Origin: Alphaproteobacteria bacterium
GTDB taxonomy: Bacteria; Pseudomonadota; Alphaproteobacteria; SMXS01
NCBI GenBank assembly: GCA_028284945.1
Contig: JANQQJ010000029.1
Span: 1 to 64,000, forward strand
Direction of reading: 5' to 3'
Length of the DNA: 64,000 nucleotides
Position numbers and translations under genes: made by a program. Positions 63,844 to 64,000 of the stretch are shown piece by piece. The notes beneath the pieces are model-generated. The model made no database searches. It saw only the letters and a program-made list of their open reading frames with translations, and was not told where the DNA came from. Within the stretch, counting starts at the first letter, position 1; every line of letters begins with the position of its first letter.

Positions 63844-64000
63844 ATGTTTTCGGTAGGCGTTTTGTATTCGTGCCAAACCTTTCTACAGGTTATTCGTGAA
63901 GATCGTCTCGACATCGAGAATTTTGAAAAGAACTTCACCCGCATTGAGGTCGCAGATGGCAAAGCGGTTTTGTCACTATCTCAACAGTGTCGATGGATAA
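63844..64000 (+). CDS. Partial ORF at the right edge
   Basis: Starts four bases after the helicase stop, with GAGAG before the ATG, and runs open to the end of the window (52 codons): MFSVGVLYSCQTFLQVIRED at first, then DIENFEKNFTRIEVADGKAV. The family is not recognised. Its close spacing makes it the next gene of the same operon; in comparable loci such a gene is often a nuclease, but nothing in these residues shows that. A competing ATG at 63837 gives only 20 codons. Confidence 0.55.
   Translation, partial: MFSVGVLYSCQTFLQVIREDRLDIENFEKNFTRIEVADGKAVLSLSQQCRWI

Noticed and set aside
1-64000. CRISPR arrays, rRNA or intact insertion sequences
   Set aside because: No regular repeat-spacer pattern, rRNA-like sequence or transposase gene was seen.

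Overview
The window is GC-rich chromosomal DNA from an alphaproteobacterium. The evidence is a BamF-type DUF3035 lipoprotein, a DUF2849 protein, a MutL that keeps the endonuclease motif, an FNR-type regulator with four N-terminal-half cysteines, a CIO-type cytochrome bd oxidase, and repeated acyl-CoA dehydrogenases with a MaoC hydratase. I cannot fix the order or genus. Coding density is high, and many neighbouring genes overlap by the 4-base ATGA or GTGA junction. No tRNA, rRNA, CRISPR array or intact insertion sequence was found.

Layout. 1-9060 carries housekeeping genes: a cut-off M23-type envelope peptidase gene and xseA, then purD, an aminoglycoside-phosphotransferase-like kinase, an alpha/beta hydrolase, an MscS channel, tadA, an RluB-type pseudouridine synthase and rsmD. 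9118-20038 is a long minus-strand run read in the order ribF, ileS, lspA, bamF, M16 protease, M16 partner, pgi, mutL and a small unknown gene; most junctions from ileS to mutL overlap by 4 bases. 20057-31065 is mixed: a MaoC hydratase, DUF2849, an acyl-CoA dehydrogenase, a pyruvyltransferase-like protein, an acetolactate decarboxylase, cydAB with a tiny DUF2474 subunit, lipoproteins, and a PabB-PabC fusion.

31265-40755 is the most striking region. It holds a complete DUF3450 / TtpC-type ExbB / ExbB / ExbD / ExbD / TonB / TPR energy-transduction operon that ends at a strong intrinsic terminator. Four further genes with TonB C-terminal domains follow. The region therefore has six TonB C-terminal domains in five genes. 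All six share the same cysteine pair and an Asp/His-x-Ala-Cys tail. One gene carries two domains, and one fuses a copy of the TPR protein to a TonB domain.

40739-52441 looks like a catabolic region. It has two acyl-CoA dehydrogenases, three related spinster-type MFS transporters, a Rieske oxygenase with its own ferredoxin, an SCP2 protein, a glutathione transferase-like protein, an FNR regulator and a LysR regulator. 52545-57118 holds a secreted TPR protein, lipoproteins and a split spermidine-synthase-like pair whose synthase half has a signal peptide.

From about 57120 to the right edge the DNA has the character of acquired sequence: degenerate repeats, a MobC/relaxase operon, nested inverted repeats, and then a less GC-rich block. 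That block has a DNA methyltransferase, a ParB-fold protein, an SNF2-type helicase and the start of a fourth gene cut by the window end. I read it as a mobilisable island carrying a candidate methylation-linked defence system. This is inference; the right half of the system is not in view.
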